Shown here one piece after another: positions 51,022 through 62,699 of a stretch of DNA of 64,000 nucleotides. A program made the translations under genes and the position numbers. Source of the DNA: Artocarpus heterophyllus. Its lineage: Eukaryota; Streptophyta; Magnoliopsida; Rosales; Moraceae. The notes below the pieces were generated by a model. The model was not told where the DNA came from. It made no database searches and saw only the letters and a program-made list of their open reading frames with translations. Location: contig CM046333.1 in NCBI GenBank assembly GCA_025403435.1, positions 35,733,521 through 35,797,520 on the forward strand, in the 5' to 3' direction. The first letter of the stretch is position 1, and each line of letters opens with the position of its first letter.

Positions 51022-51188
51022 GTGTGTTTGGAACCATGTTTCAACTCTAAAGTTTCAACTGTTATAGTATAAAACTCTTACATGCTACAATGTAAAACAA
51101 AAGTATGTTACAGTGTAAAATTTTTACATGTTATAGTGTTTAAGTTTTAACTTCAAGTTGTAATTTGGTTCCTAAACAATCTCAAACT
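51022..51188. mobile_element. Small MITE, best-preserved copy
   Basis: About 167 bp with clear inverted ends: TTTGAGTGTGTTTGGAACCA on the left, and TTTGAGATTGTTTAGGAACCA on the right in reverse complement. The middle has GTTATAGTATAAAACTCTTA, CATGCTACAATGTAAAAC and TTACATGTTATAGTGTTTAA, which are also partly complementary to each other, so the whole unit can fold back. No coding content. Confidence 0.7.
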
Positions 51189-51834
51189 ACTGACCGAATC
51201 CTGATAACTGTAAAAAATCAATAGATTGATCTATATTTATACAATGAATTTGATGGACAAGGATGTCAAGTTTGCTTCATTATGGTATGGTATTTTATTT
51301 CATAAAAAGGAAGCTGAGTTGTAGCATTTTTAACGGCAGAAGAAACAACAGAAATTAAAGAATGTGCTCGCCTAAAGTTCTTAATTCACTTATTTTGTGA
51401 CATTTTCTTAGAATTTAATCTCAAGAAGAAAATGAACACGGAAATCTTAATGGCCGTTTGGTTAAAGGTTTGAACAACTTAAAATTTTTTAGAGACAACA
51501 TTGTAATAAAAATATTTGAATTGTAATTCAAACTAACAAAATAAACATATATTTGGTCGTCTGATAATATAGTTCATAGCAAGAGTTAAGAACTAAAACT
51601 GGTTTTAAATTTAAACTTTGTGAGAGAGAATATTAGCCTATTAGTGTTTAAGAAGTAATATAAATATATTTAAGGTTAACTTCACAAATGGTCTTTGAAA
51701 TTTATCCTTAGTCCTATTTTAGTCCTTAATGTTTAAAAAGTCATATTTTAGTCTAAAATCTATTACTTTATTTCAGTTTTAATCTCTTTGTTAGACGCTA
51801 AATATTTAGCAGAAAACTTTTAAAATGTCACACT

Positions 51835-52000
51835 TTATAGGGTGTTTTGCAGGGTGGTTAGAACAATTGGTTAGATTTGTTTTTATTGTAGCATGTGGAG
51901 CTTTATACTTGAGGATTTTTTTTTTTTTGTTATTGTAGCATGTAAGAGCTTTAAACTGTTCATAACCGAGATTATGATTGGGACCTAGCTTGTCAAACAA
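51835..52000. repeat. Small MITE, partial copy
   Basis: Contains ATTGTAGCATGTGGAGCTTT and TATTGTAGCATGTAAGAGCT between GGGTGTTTTGCAGG and CTTGTCAAACAAG, the same core as the copy at 51022. Confidence 0.5.
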
Positions 52001-53084
52001 GATATTATTACTTAATTTTTTACTTTCGTGTCACCTTTGATCCCTATGTTATAACTAAGAATTTTTAAGGAATAAAATTTTAAAAATCTAAAGTAAGAAA
52101 CTAAATATAATAATAAAAAACTAAATATAATAATATTAATGCATGTAATTAAAAAATAATTTTATCAGATTATTAGTAAGATAAATTTTAGTTTTTTTAA
52201 AAAAAGATAAATTGAATTTTTAATACTAGTAGATAAGTATTGGATAATCATATATTTTAAATAACAAGCAATATATTGTAATATATATACTTATATTTAT
52301 ATACTGTGCTGGATAATCATAATTCTGAACATTGTAGTAACTATATATATACACACACATGCATATATAATGTACTAATATTAAATATTCAACATTTTCT
52401 TTTTTTAAAAAAAAATTAAAGCTCATCTAAATAGTAATATGATAATTTTTTTTATTTTAATTACATGAATCAAAATCATTGTATTTGTTTCTCTTGGTTT
52501 AGATTTTTTTAATTTTGATACCTAATAATACTTTGCTAATGGAGGGATCAAAAATGAAATAAAGTAATAGATTAAGGGCCAAAAATAATAAAAAGTAATA
52601 GATTAAAGACCAAAAATTGATATTTTAAGAATATCATGTTAAATATTTCATACCTAATTAATGAAAAAACTAAAACTGAAACAAAATAAAATGAGAATTT
52701 TTAAAAATTAGGGACTAAAATGAGATTGAGATAATATTTTACATTCTAGGGACGCATTTCTCCAATTTTTCCAGAAAATAATTGTCTCTTGGTTCAGGGA
52801 AAGAGGTATCATGTGATCCCCAGTCCTTCAACACTGAGTCCAGCAGTCCACAGGAGCGTGGCCCTCCAAGTTATCGCTGCTGAACACAGTCAGTGTTTGC
52901 CGTCCTGCATGGGAACTATGCAAACGTGAACTAAAAAGGCTCCTACAATAATAAAATGAAAATAAAAGTGAACATAGCATAAGGAAAAAAGGAATAAAAA
53001 GCTAATGTTATATGTATATTTTTTTAATCTAGAACTCACTTAAATATTCAGTTCGTTAACATTTTTTTTTACTATAAACATATA

Positions 53085-53220
53085 TTTAGAATGTTTGGGA
53101 TGAAAAATTTGAAGTATATATTATAATATGTAAGAGTTTTGTCTTTTAACATATTATTACTTTATATTATAGCATGTAAAAGATTTATAATGTTTGCAAT
53201 TTAAACTACTTTCTCAAGCA
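53085..53220. repeat. Small MITE, partial copy
   Basis: AGAATGTTTGGGATG on the left, ATAATATGTAAGAGTTTTG and TTATAGCATGTAAAAG in the middle; the right end is worn. Confidence 0.5.
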
Positions 53221-53479
53221 TGCTAATGGTTGCTAGTGAGAGAGAATTTGGTAAATATAACAGAGCAGTGTGCACACAAAATTCTCCTTTAAATAATGCC
53301 CATTTTATTTGTTAGGTTTTTAGGCAAGACTATTATAAGACCCTTTAAAAATTCTTATTAATAAGACTCATTATTTGGTCCTTGGATCAGCATCTAATGG
53401 TTAAAATTTAACAAGCTCCTTATAAGTTAAATAAACTTGCACACACCAGATTCATAAAGCCAAAAATAAAAAATAAAAA

Positions 53480-54110
53480 GGAGATTTATTGAAATCTGTT
53501 TCTCCTCCACCTTCGAGAGTTCTCCTGCACCTCACCGAAGACGCAATGGCGGTCGCACCCACCATGGTTGTGACTAGGTTCATGACCCATGGTGGTCACA
53601 TTCCTATTATGACACCACGACAAGCTCCTGATCGATTGTGGTAGGTGAATTGAGGTGGAATCGCGATAGGGTCGCAAGGGGGGTGGGGTTGCAACCCATG
53701 ACCTCCACCCACGAGCTTGCGAATCTTGGCGACCTTTGCCTTTGCCTTTAGTGACCTCCACCCACCGCGGACTCCATCATGATGGTAGTTACGAATCCAC
53801 TTTGTTGTGAAAGTAAGGTGCAAATCCCTTCCGTTGTAGCTTAGAGCTGTGTGAAAATCTCATTTGTCGCGGTGGAATAGCACCTTGCTGGTGGAGGTCG
53901 TGGGTTGCGATTTAGCTACGGAAACCCGTGGTCTGAGACCATTATAGTGGCGGAATCGTGCATGACTCAAGGTAGGAGCTGATGTTGGGTCGCGAGCTAT
54001 GTCAAATAACCGGGGTTGTGCAATTCAATTAGTGGCGCCTCGGTGGCCGTGGTGGATCTCTAGTGAGATAGATGACGTCAGTACTCACGCCGACGACCTT
54101 CTCTGCCATC
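53480..54110. other. GC-rich gene-like block without a clear frame
   Basis: Sharp rise in G+C within AT-rich DNA, with many GGTGG, CACC and GTCGCGA words and open frames on the minus strand at 53486-53823 that overlap in different frames. No domain is recognisable and no splice structure is obvious. It may be a captured or degraded gene fragment or part of an old DNA transposon. Confidence 0.35.
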
Positions 54111-54254
54111 TCCAACAACTTTGCTATGGAAGATAATTTTTTTTTCAAAAACAGTTTAAATTTTAGAAAGTTTTTTTTTTTTTTTTTTACTAATTTTGTA
54201 AGCTTTGTATGATATGTCATTTTGAGTGTACAGGTACATTTTGTGTCTTATATG

Positions 54255-54592
54255 GTGTTGAGGAGAGTAGTTTAAACCATCAGTTTGGGTTTGAGAACTA
54301 TAATATCTGAGAGTTTTACACTAATTTTTTACTATAACATGTAAGCTTCACATTGTTCACAGTTCAAATTATTGGTTTGAACTGCTCATCCAAACACTAA
54401 ATTAGATTAATAGAGTGTTTGGCTGTCGGTTGAAACAATTGGTTTTAAACAACAAATAGTTAAAAGCTCTTACCTACTACAGTAAAAATTAAAAAATTTC
54501 TACAATATAAAACTCTTATATGTTACAATATTTTTAATCAAAATTAATTCTAATTATTAGTTTTAATCATACTTTACAAACACCCTGACTGA
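54255..54592. repeat. Two adjacent small MITE copies
   Basis: Copy one (about 54255-54405) has GTAGTTTAAACCATCAGTTT, a middle with TTTTTTACTATAACATGTAA, and ends ...CATCCAAACACTAAA. Copy two (about 54415-54592) runs from GAGTGTTTGGCTGTCGG to TTTACAAACACCCTGA, with AAGCTCTTACCTACTACAGT in the middle. The ends pair as inverted repeats in each. Confidence 0.6.
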
Positions 54593-55025
54593 GATAATAG
54601 ACTAAAAAAAGTCTTGTGGGTGAGAACCTTTAGCACTGCCTTTCTTCTTCTTTTTTCTTTTTTTTCAAAACAATGTCTGTTTAATATGTTTGTGCTAGTC
54701 TGCTAGGGATGAATGCCCCGTCCATCGTCGTAGAATGAAAGGGCGGGAAAGTTTGAGCGTGCAACCCCAGTTAGATACACACCAAGAACCACAAGATGCC
54801 ACCTCACGTGTTTGTCCTCTCAAAAGTGGAAACACAAAACTGACACGCACGTACACTGCCCACACTGCATGTAAACATGTTATAATAATGTACTCATTCT
54901 GTGTTACATCATACATATAATTGAACTGTGCCAGTTCCTTCCCTCAACGCCCTCTTCTCTCCCTTTCACACACCAAAAAGAATCCACAAAACAAACCCTA
55001 TCTCTCTCTCTCTGTCTCTCTAACA

Positions 55026-55963
55026 ATGAAATCCCACCAACCAAAGCTCAAGACCCAGCTCTTCTCCTGCGGCTTCTTCCGCCACTGCACCCAGACTGTC
55101 CTCAGCCCCACCAACCCTCGCTCCCCTCCTCTCCCCCTCTCCTCCTCCCACCCTCCCCCACCACCTCCTCCATACGACACGTCGTTACACCACCACCCTC
55201 CACCCCAACCCGAATCCTCTTCTTCCTCTTCCTCCTCAGCCTCTCAAAGCTTCACTCAGTGGCGTTTCCCTCTCCCAAACTCCCCCATGCACTCCCTCAC
55301 CCCAAACCCCCATCCCCAAAACCCACCCGAACCCATTTCCGACCCGACCCTCAAATGCGTCGCCGGCGGAGCCAATCTTCAAGAACTCTTCCACGCCGCG
55401 GAGATCCAGCTGAGCTCCGAGTCGGGCTCCGACGGGATCGCTGCTCTCTATATGCTGGAGCGGTCTCTTGTACCCGACCCGCCGACCGACCCGGGATGCC
55501 GCCGGGGCTGATGGGTAATTTGAGGAGCAAGGTGCGGGCAAAAAGGGCATCGAAGATTTTGCTTGCGCTGTGCCTGGCGGAGGGGAACCGGCGGGTGGCG
55601 GTGGATGCGGGGGCGGTCGCGGCGGTGGTGGAGGCTGCGCCGGAGCTGGAGGGGGCGGCGGCGGAAAGGGCGATGGCGGCGCTGGAGCTGATGTGCACGG
55701 TGGCGGAGGTGAGGGCACACGCGCTGGCGGTGCCAGTGATGGTGGCGGTGATGGGACGGGCGTCGGCGAGGGAGAAGGAGTACGCGATAAGAGTGCTGGC
55801 TGTGATCTACCGCGTCGCGTTGGAGGAGGAGGGGGTGACGGCGCCGCCGGAGGAGGTGGCGCGTGCGGTGGCGCTGGCACTGCAGGGAGAGTGTAGTGCG
55901 AGGGGGAGGAGGAAAGGGGTTCAGCTCCTTAAGACGCTTCAAGATAGTCGCCTGACTAGTTAG
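55026..55963 (+). CDS. ARM-repeat protein (U-box-like, no U-box), frameshifted
   Basis: Intronless, G+C-rich gene. From the ATG at 55026 (context AACAATGAAA) the first frame runs MKSHQPKLKTQLFSCGFFRHCTQTV, a Pro/Ser/His-rich stretch (residues about 30-75), then ELFHAAEIQLSSES, DGIAALYMLERSLVPDPPTDPG and soon a stop at 55509. The minus-one-shifted frame continues at once as LMGNLRSKVRAKRASKILLALCLAEGNRRVAVDAGAVAAVVE in pieces, with ERAMAALELMCTVAE, REKEYAIRVLAVIYRVA and RRKGVQLLKTLQ, helical ARM-repeat features like those of plant PUB-ARM proteins, ending at 55963. The shift falls at CCGGGGCTG (about 55500-55508); one extra G there would give a 312-residue protein, and 938 bases is one short of a multiple of three. 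Either a real null allele or a base-calling error. Confidence 0.82.
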
Positions 55964-56510
55964 ACGACCGTTGTTTGACCCTTTTTCATCCTTTTTTCCT
56001 TATCAAAAACAAATAGTGGTAATCTCGTGCTTTATTTTATTTATTATATTTTTTTTTATTCCATTTTGCTTTTTCTTTAAGTTGTAACGCCCTTTAAAAA
56101 AAAAGAGTTGGAATGGGAGATAGAAAGGACGTAACAGAGCTGCATAAATTGTAGTGGGTGGAGATTTGTTGTTTAGAGGTGACAATTTGAAGGTCTTCTA
56201 TTTTTGCTTTCTTTTTTTAATAGTTAACTTCTATTTTACTCGTAGGTTGTGATGAACCATCATCATATGTATTTATTTTGGTAATAAATATCGAGTTACA
56301 ACGAGCAAGAATGTCTCTTAAATAAGCAATTTTTAAGATTATCTTTTTAAAAGGTATTTTTGGAAACTTTGTTTTTTATTATTAAAGATGATTTATTAAA
56401 AGTCGAAGTTTATCTTTTCTTCTTTAATTAAAAAATATGATTTATTAAAAATCTAAATTATTCTTTCTTCTCGTTCGCTCATGTGATAGATTACTTTGGT
56501 TGTCATGCGT
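55964..56510. other. 3' flank of the ARM gene
   Basis: AT-rich, no gene. It should contain the ARM gene's 3' untranslated region; AATAAA-like signals occur near 56280. Confidence 0.4.
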
Positions 56511-57235
56511 GGGTGTCGGATTATAACCTGATAAGTTTTAAAGTTGAAATTTACCAGATTTTCACATATTTTTTTGAAACAAAAAGATGCTAACTGCCTC
56601 TGGTCGCCAGGGTGGGGTGTCTGATTGTAACTTAGGAGGTTTCAAAGTTAGAACATACTAGATCTTAACACATTTTCTTTAAAATAAAGAAGCACTAACA
56701 ATCTTCGGTCGCTAGTACAGGTGTTGGATTGTAACTTGGTAAGTTTCAAAGTTAAAACCCATCAGATTCTAATATATTTTTTTAAAACAAAAAAGCGTCA
56801 ATCACCTCCGGTTGCCAACGCGGGATATTAGATTGTAATTTGGTAGGTTTCAAAGTTAGAACCTACTAAATTTTAACATTTTTCTTTGAAACAAAGAAGC
56901 GCCAACCACTTCCAACTGCTAGCACAGGATGCCAGATTGTAACTTAATAGGTTCTAGAGTTAGAACCTGCAAGATTCCAATATATATATTTTTTAAACAA
57001 AGAAGTGCCAACCTCTTCCAGTGGTTGGCACGAGGTGTCAGATTGTAACATAGTAGGTTTTAACTTTAAAACCTATTAGATTTCAACATATTTTCTTTGA
57101 AACAGAGAAGTGCTAACCGCCTTCATTCTCGAAGTAGGGTGTTGGATTGTAACCTGGTAGGTTCTAAAGTTGAAACTACCATATTTCAATATATTTTCTT
57201 TGAAATAAAAAAGCACCAACCATCTATGGTCGTAC
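56511..57235 (+). repeat. ~104-bp tandem repeat, seven units
   Basis: Units begin at about 56511, 56615, 56719, 56822, 56926, 57033 and 57137, giving a period near 104. Each unit has GGTGTYGGATTGTAACYTGG, then TTTCAAAGTTRGAACCTACYAGATT, a run TTTTTCTTTGAAACAAA, and AGMRCCAACCRCYTCYGGTYG; I quote these as degenerate consensus, with units about 75 to 90 percent alike by eye. No frame is kept across units. Confidence 0.85.
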
Positions 57236-57345
57236 GTAATGGAACCCACCGGTTTTATCCTAGAACCCGCCAGATTTTATCTCAAAAACCATTAGATTTT
57301 ATCCCAAAACTCGTTAGATTTTGTCCTATAACCTGCCAGGTTCCA
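57236..57345 (+). repeat. Short tandem repeat next to the 104-bp array
   Basis: About five ~22-base units of the form AACCCGCCAGATTTTATCYC, directly after the last 104-bp unit. It seems to be an expansion of the RAACCTACYAGATTTYA segment inside that unit. Confidence 0.7.
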
Positions 57346-59112
57346 ATGTTTTTTTTAAAGGAGCAAATCAAGCAAAAAAAAAAGAAAAAGAAAAAGAATT
57401 GATTCCTTATTTACAGACTGATTTTCAATTCTTTTACGGTGTAATTTAATTCCCTCGACACCTAAGCTTCTATACAAAACCAGAGTGACAAACCGAAACT
57501 CAACAATTAGATGTTATTCTTTCAAATGTCCACCCATTTTTAACTTCCAAAAAAAAAAAAAAAAAGATCCAAACATAAACAGTGATCGTATCATTTGAAA
57601 CATCAGTCCTAACAATGGCAACAAACAAAACAACCTGCACAAATACTCCCAAAAAAAAAAATCATACAATTTGAAAATGGGAATTAAAATCAATAGATGA
57701 AGTTTTTGATCTGATAAAACATGATCCGATAAAACAAGCTTTTAAGATAAAAAATAGCATATCTCCCCAATCAATGCTGGTTAGAGGAGTTCCAAAACGT
57801 AAACAATATAATGACATGACACAAGAACGTAACACTACATATTGTTCTCTTCTAAAACACCACGACATTGAAAATTTTGTGAAAGAAAAAAAATAAAAAC
57901 ATAATCAAAATCTAAAACCCACAATGAATAAATAAGCTTGAAGGGATGTAACTCATATTTTGTTAATTATTACTCAGGTTGATGATAATAATGTTAATTA
58001 GGTATAAATATGCTTTTAGACAATGAGAAAACCTTGATCTTCAACATGTCAAACCAAAAGCAAAATCATTTTTTTTTCCCCTATTCCATTCTTGACATTA
58101 ATATTTTTACCGTTTGTCAAGTTGAGGTAGAATTACAATTTCCAATACACAAAGTGAAACAATAACATTGATACTTTTGTGCCAGTGTGCACTATGACAT
58201 ATTCGTATGTAGATAGCAAGATACAGTTCATTTTGAGTTGCTCCCCAGCAAACAGCTGGAAAATTATGCAAGAGATTTCTACACACAGAAGGCCTTTTTT
58301 TTTTTTTTTTTTTTTTTTGAAATAACCACAAAACACACCAAAACACATATCCCAAATTCTCAATCCAAACCACAAAATCAAATCAGATCATATAACGTTA
58401 TCTCCAACAAACAAATTTCAGAACTACTATTTTTTCTTTTTGGCTAATGAGAACTTTATTAAAACCAGTGAAAAGACAAAAAAAAAAAAAAAAAAAACTA
58501 CATAGGAGAACAAACAACAAAAACGAGACCTATACAACTGAAGTATCCAAGCCAGAACTATTTAATATCCTAAAAATTTGACCACTGGTATTTAATATCC
58601 CAGAACTAGCTATGCAACGAAAATCACAAAATGTAAAGCCCGAGAAATTTCATTTCAAATACTAGAACACTAAAAAGATTTTATCAGTCTCAACATTTGA
58701 TTGCAAATTGAGTAATAAAAAAACTAATAATTGTAATAATAACAATGACAATGAATAAAACAACCAAATTGAGTAATTGACATTCAAAGGCAAATATCTG
58801 CAATCAAACGAAGAGTTCAACTATAGAATTTCTAAAAAAATTCATGATTATCATTTTCAATGCCATAAAAAAAATCAAACCCTTGCACAAACTTAAAAAT
58901 ATAAAGGCAGATATTTGCAAATTTTTTAAAAGTTACAATTATAGTTTAGATTGGAGAAAAATATATGAACGTCTAACCTATAATTTTCTTTCCAACCTTG
59001 TTTGGATCTCACGATGACAGTCATTGTCATGGCGGATCTAAAGTGAGGAGGCATGACACAGATGGATTTGAGGAGGATCTCATAACTATTTTATCGCAAT
59101 CCAACTACAATC
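57346..59112. other. AT-rich DNA, no supported gene
   Basis: Contains several homopolymer runs (A at 57549-57564, T of about 22 at 58296-58318, A at 58480-58497). Minus-strand open frames at 57662-57868 and 58107-58381 have no recognisable content; 58107-58381 is held open by the T run. Confidence 0.45.
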
Positions 59113-59115
59113 TTA

Positions 59116-59643
59116 GAGTGCGTTTGGTTGGAGTAATTTTTGAACTTAATGTACTCAAATTTAGATTTGAGTATCAAGAATATTTTGAAATGTTTGTTTT
59201 CTCTAAATCCAAATCAAATGAGTATAAAGAATCTAAGTTTTTAGAGTTCTGACCCACCTCAACTATTGATACTTGGATATCTTTGCTACAGTAAAAGCTG
59301 AAATTTTCTCTCTTATACATGAGGGAAAAAAAATCATAGCTTCTTGATTTGATATCCAATTGTAATAATTCTTTTTTCATTGTGTTCTTAGTGAAGAGAG
59401 GAATAACTTAAGATCCATATTGCATATTTATTAGGATCATTAACATTAAAATTTTATTAGATTTGTTAATAAATCAAAAATTTTGTTTACTACTTTTCCA
59501 AACATAAATTCCAGTTTTATTCTATATTCAGATTAAAACTTAAATATACTTCTAAATGTCAATTTGGATAATAATTTAAATCATTAATTCAAATCATACA
59601 ACTCAAATCAAATCACTAATTCGAATCCATTTACCAAACGCCC
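59116..59643 (-). mobile_element. Tourist-like MITE copy 3
   Basis: 528 bp, in the opposite orientation to copies 1 and 2. Ends GAGTGCGTTTGGTTGG on the left and, in reverse complement, GGGCGTTTGGTAAATGG on the right; TTA lies on each side (59113-59115 and 59644-59646). A TTA duplication and GxGYGTTTGG ends are typical of PIF/Harbinger (Tourist) MITEs, which defines the family for the other two copies. Confidence 0.85.
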
Positions 59644-59646
59644 TTA

Positions 59647-60900
59647 AGCTTTTCCAGATTCAGCAATAGCAGCGTCGTGAAACTAAACTATTGATCTTGC
59701 AGATCTGATATGTTGTTGAAGCAGTGAGAGAAAAGAGGTGTGACATTGACAGATCTAAGGAGAGAAATCAAGGTGCTGAGAAGGTCTGATTCCCGGAGGT
59801 TTGACCAAACGATGATGTTTGGGATTTGAGTAGACAACGTCGATATTTTGACAAAGAGAGGGGATAGGTTGGAATCTAGTAGAGAGAGTGTGTGTGAGGG
59901 AAAGGGGTGGAGAGTAGAGAGGGTGTCAAAGATAGAGAAAGTGAGAGGGAAATGAGGGTAGAGGAGAGATAGGAGATAAAGTTGTAAATATATAATTGTT
60001 TTAAAAAATTTAAAAAGAAAATTGGTGGTTATGAAAAGACATATATAGTAGGGTAGTTCTAAAAAGACACTGACTAAAGGGCATTCTGTGTAGTTTCTCT
60101 ATTACTATTGGAAAGAACATGAAACGACACAAAAGACGGGAATGAAATTATGGACACTAAATTTGTGTTATTGTTGAATATTAATTTTTCTTATTAATTA
60201 GTGTAATACTCTTTGGGTTTTGATTTGTAACTCTGCATATTGGTAGCACGCCTAGCTAAATGGTAAATTCACGCTTCTCCTTTTGAAAAATGACTCTGCT
60301 TTTTTTTTTTTTTTTTAAAGTGTTATGGTAAAGAACTCCTTTTATTTTACAAAAAAAAAAAAAAAAACTTTTTTTTACCCTATCTTTAGTGGACTTTAGT
60401 TACACCAAGCTCGTTGAATACTAACAAGTAATTTCTTAGGGGATAGTGATCCCGAGCTCATTGAACGCTAACATGAAATTCCTTCCACTTGATAACTTGG
60501 CAAACTCCCAGTCAACTTGTCTAATATTGCTACCTTTTAACCCGACAGAATTTGTCTATTGTCGTTAGAATACAAGTCTCCCTCTAATATTACCTGTTAA
60601 CCAGACAGAAAACTTTGACGATTTAAATATTCAACACATTACCAAGCTTAACCTTGGACATAACATATACTAGTTATGACTCATGATATTTTTCATGCAA
60701 TATTTGGAACTAATTTCGTTTGATAATACTCTCCTCCTCAAAATAGGTAAAGTACATCTTCTTTTTGTATCTTAGAATAATTCTCCTTTTATTTTTATTT
60801 TTTTACATTTCAAAGTTCTTCGCTTTTAATAAAAAAAGTGTAAGTACATAAATTGAAGTAACTAAGAAAAGAATGATTAAGAACGGCAAAGAAAGGAAGT
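59647..60900. other. Purine-rich then AT-rich spacer
   Basis: 59700-59980 is rich in GAGAG words on the plus strand; the rest is AT-rich with poly-T and poly-A runs near 60300 and 60350. The two short phrases CTAACAAGTAATTTCTTAGG and CTAACATGAAATTCCTTCC, near 60423 and 60468, and two CCxGACAGAA phrases near 60541 and 60601 suggest worn tandem duplications. No gene is seen. Confidence 0.4.
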
Positions 60901-60939
60901 CTATGAGTTTAATTGTTTTCTTTTCTCTCTCCCAACATC

Positions 60940-61430
60940 TGCTAGGGTTTTTACGTTGGCTTCCTCATGTCACCCCTACTCTCCCCTTGGGTCAAAGCAT
61001 GGTGACGGATTTGGGCTGGTTGCCGGTGCGATGGCCTTGGGGAGGGGGTGGTGCTTTGTTTTGGATCAGTGACAAGGCAATCTTGGGCTGAAAGGAGGGA
61101 AATCGGGTGACAGGGAAGTCTTTGGGAGAGTCTTGGAGGTGACAGAAAGGTCGAGCCTAGTGGTGGTTGACAAATCTGGGTTGGCGGGATGTGGGTGAAG
61201 GCATTTGTGATGCAGGAGGCAGACGGCTTGTGGTAGCTGACAGGGTGAGATCGAGAGGCGGAATGATGGCCGACAAGGGGTGTGCTGCCTTCATTGGTGA
61301 GGTCGATACCTAGTTTTGCGACGATCTATGGTCTCGCTCCTCATCTGAGCGCTCCGCATAGGTCGGCTCTTAGTGGCTTAAGGCGGCTGTCCTCTCAAGG
61401 ATAGGTCTCTCCGGAAAATTGAGGATATTC
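60940..61430. other. GC-rich gene-like block without a clear frame
   Basis: Composition rises sharply, with words such as GGTGACAGG and GGGTTGGCGGG, but only a 72-codon frame (60873-61091) is open and it matches nothing I know. Similar in character to the block at 53480-54110. Could be a degraded gene piece carried by a transposon. Confidence 0.35.
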
Positions 61431-62374
61431 TGCGTGTTTTTTGTCATTTTTAAAGTTTTTGTTCATTTGTTTAGAATAAATGGTGCAATAAAGGAGGTAT
61501 TCTCTCAATCTCGAGTCTTGATTTGTATTTCATACCTATTCATTAGTAGTGATGTGTGTAGTGAGTACCGGTTAGATTTAACTTTATGTTTGGTTGCATA
61601 TGTTTGATTTTGGTTGATTAGTTTTGTTCATTGTGGTATTTTGCAATGAGCTATTGATGAGCTCTATTTTAGGTGTTGAGTAGACTTTTTTCTTTAGGTC
61701 TTGATAAATATTTTTGTCCTTATGTTTCATTTGTTTGTTAATCATGGATCTAATTTTTTTCTAGAGTCAAATTTACCTATAGTGAGTGGTGATATGTAAT
61801 TTCATTTCTTCTAATTTATTTTAAATGAACAATCATAAAAAAAAGTTGAAACAACTTGCTTCATTCCTTTAAATGCGAAAAAAAAATGCTCCTTTTTTTT
61901 TTATTCCCTTTAATGAATTAATGGGGACCAAAGTAGTAGGCTTAGCATTATGCAAATTTTAAAAATGGATTATACTCATGGACATGTTGACTTGCTCAAA
62001 AAAGAAAAAGAACAAACGTTAGAGAGAGAGAGAGAGAGAGAGAATGGACATGTTAGGAAGACATCACATGCGATGGGGATAAGATTGAGCAGCACTGTTT
62101 TCTCTCTTCTTTTGGCTTTTTCATTCAACCCTTGGTCTGTCTCTCTCTCTCATTGAGAGGAGAAGTCAAGAAGCTGGGCACATAGACTGTGGATATTATG
62201 AATTGGCTCCACGCGTTTCTGGACTTCTTGTTGTTTATGCGTCAGCAATCAGATCTTTGTAGTTTTGGATGATACCAATCCAAACTGATTGTTCGTCCGT
62301 TGTACCCCTCTACCGTCTACCCCGTCCACAAGTATTTTACAAGTGCCATCTAAAAAAAAAAAAAATAGAGATCT

Positions 62375-62690
62375 CACTATTGGAACATAATAAGAAAAAC
62401 TAAATTTTTAGTCACAATAATTTTTTGTAAAATTTTTAATCACAACAAAATATTGTGACTAATATAAATTTAGTCACAATTTTTAGTTAATTTTTGTTCG
62501 ACTAAAACCTTTAGTCATGAGGTTTTCAGTCACATGACATGTCATCACTAAAACCTTTATGGTTAAAAGTTATAGTCATAACAAAAATTTAAATAAATAT
62601 TGTGACTAAATATATATTAATTAAAACATTTTATTGTAACTAAAAGTTTTGCCAATAAATTGTTGTGGCTAAAAGTTTAATTTTTTACGA
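62375..62690. repeat. Cluster of TTTAGTCACAA motifs, possible transposon end
   Basis: At least eight direct or inverted copies of a TTTAGTCACAA-like motif (for example near 62408, 62437, 62470, 62525, 62600, 62640, 62665) in 300 bases. CACTATTGG at 62377 stands at the left edge. Clustered short inverted motifs resemble the subterminal regions of CACTA-type elements, but a matching right end was not found. Confidence 0.5.
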
Positions 62691-62699
62691 TGAAAAAAT

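Larger units (their letters stand above)
50560..55025. other. Spacer between EMC1 and the ARM-repeat gene
   Basis: No gene is supported. The left end is the EMC1 3' untranslated region. The rest holds at least five copies of a small MITE-like repeat, an AT-rich block (51990-52760), a G+C-rich block (53480-54110), and from about 54700 the promoter and CT-rich leader of the ARM gene. Confidence 0.5.

Noticed and set aside
55236..55880. 214-codon proline-rich frame on the minus strand, plus other long antisense frames
   Set aside because: These are shadows of the GC-rich ARM-repeat gene; the proline runs mirror its glycine/alanine-coding codons.
55570..55896. 108-codon glycine-rich plus-strand frame
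   Set aside because: It is a third-frame reading of the ARM gene's GGCGG-rich codons, and the real ARM motifs are in another frame.
56511..57235. Possible CRISPR-like array or coding repeat
   Set aside because: Units are directly adjacent without unique spacers, the host is a plant nuclear genome, and no frame is kept through the units.
58107..58381. Two minus-strand frames with a lysine run
   Set aside because: The frames are kept open by a T homopolymer and share no content with a known family.
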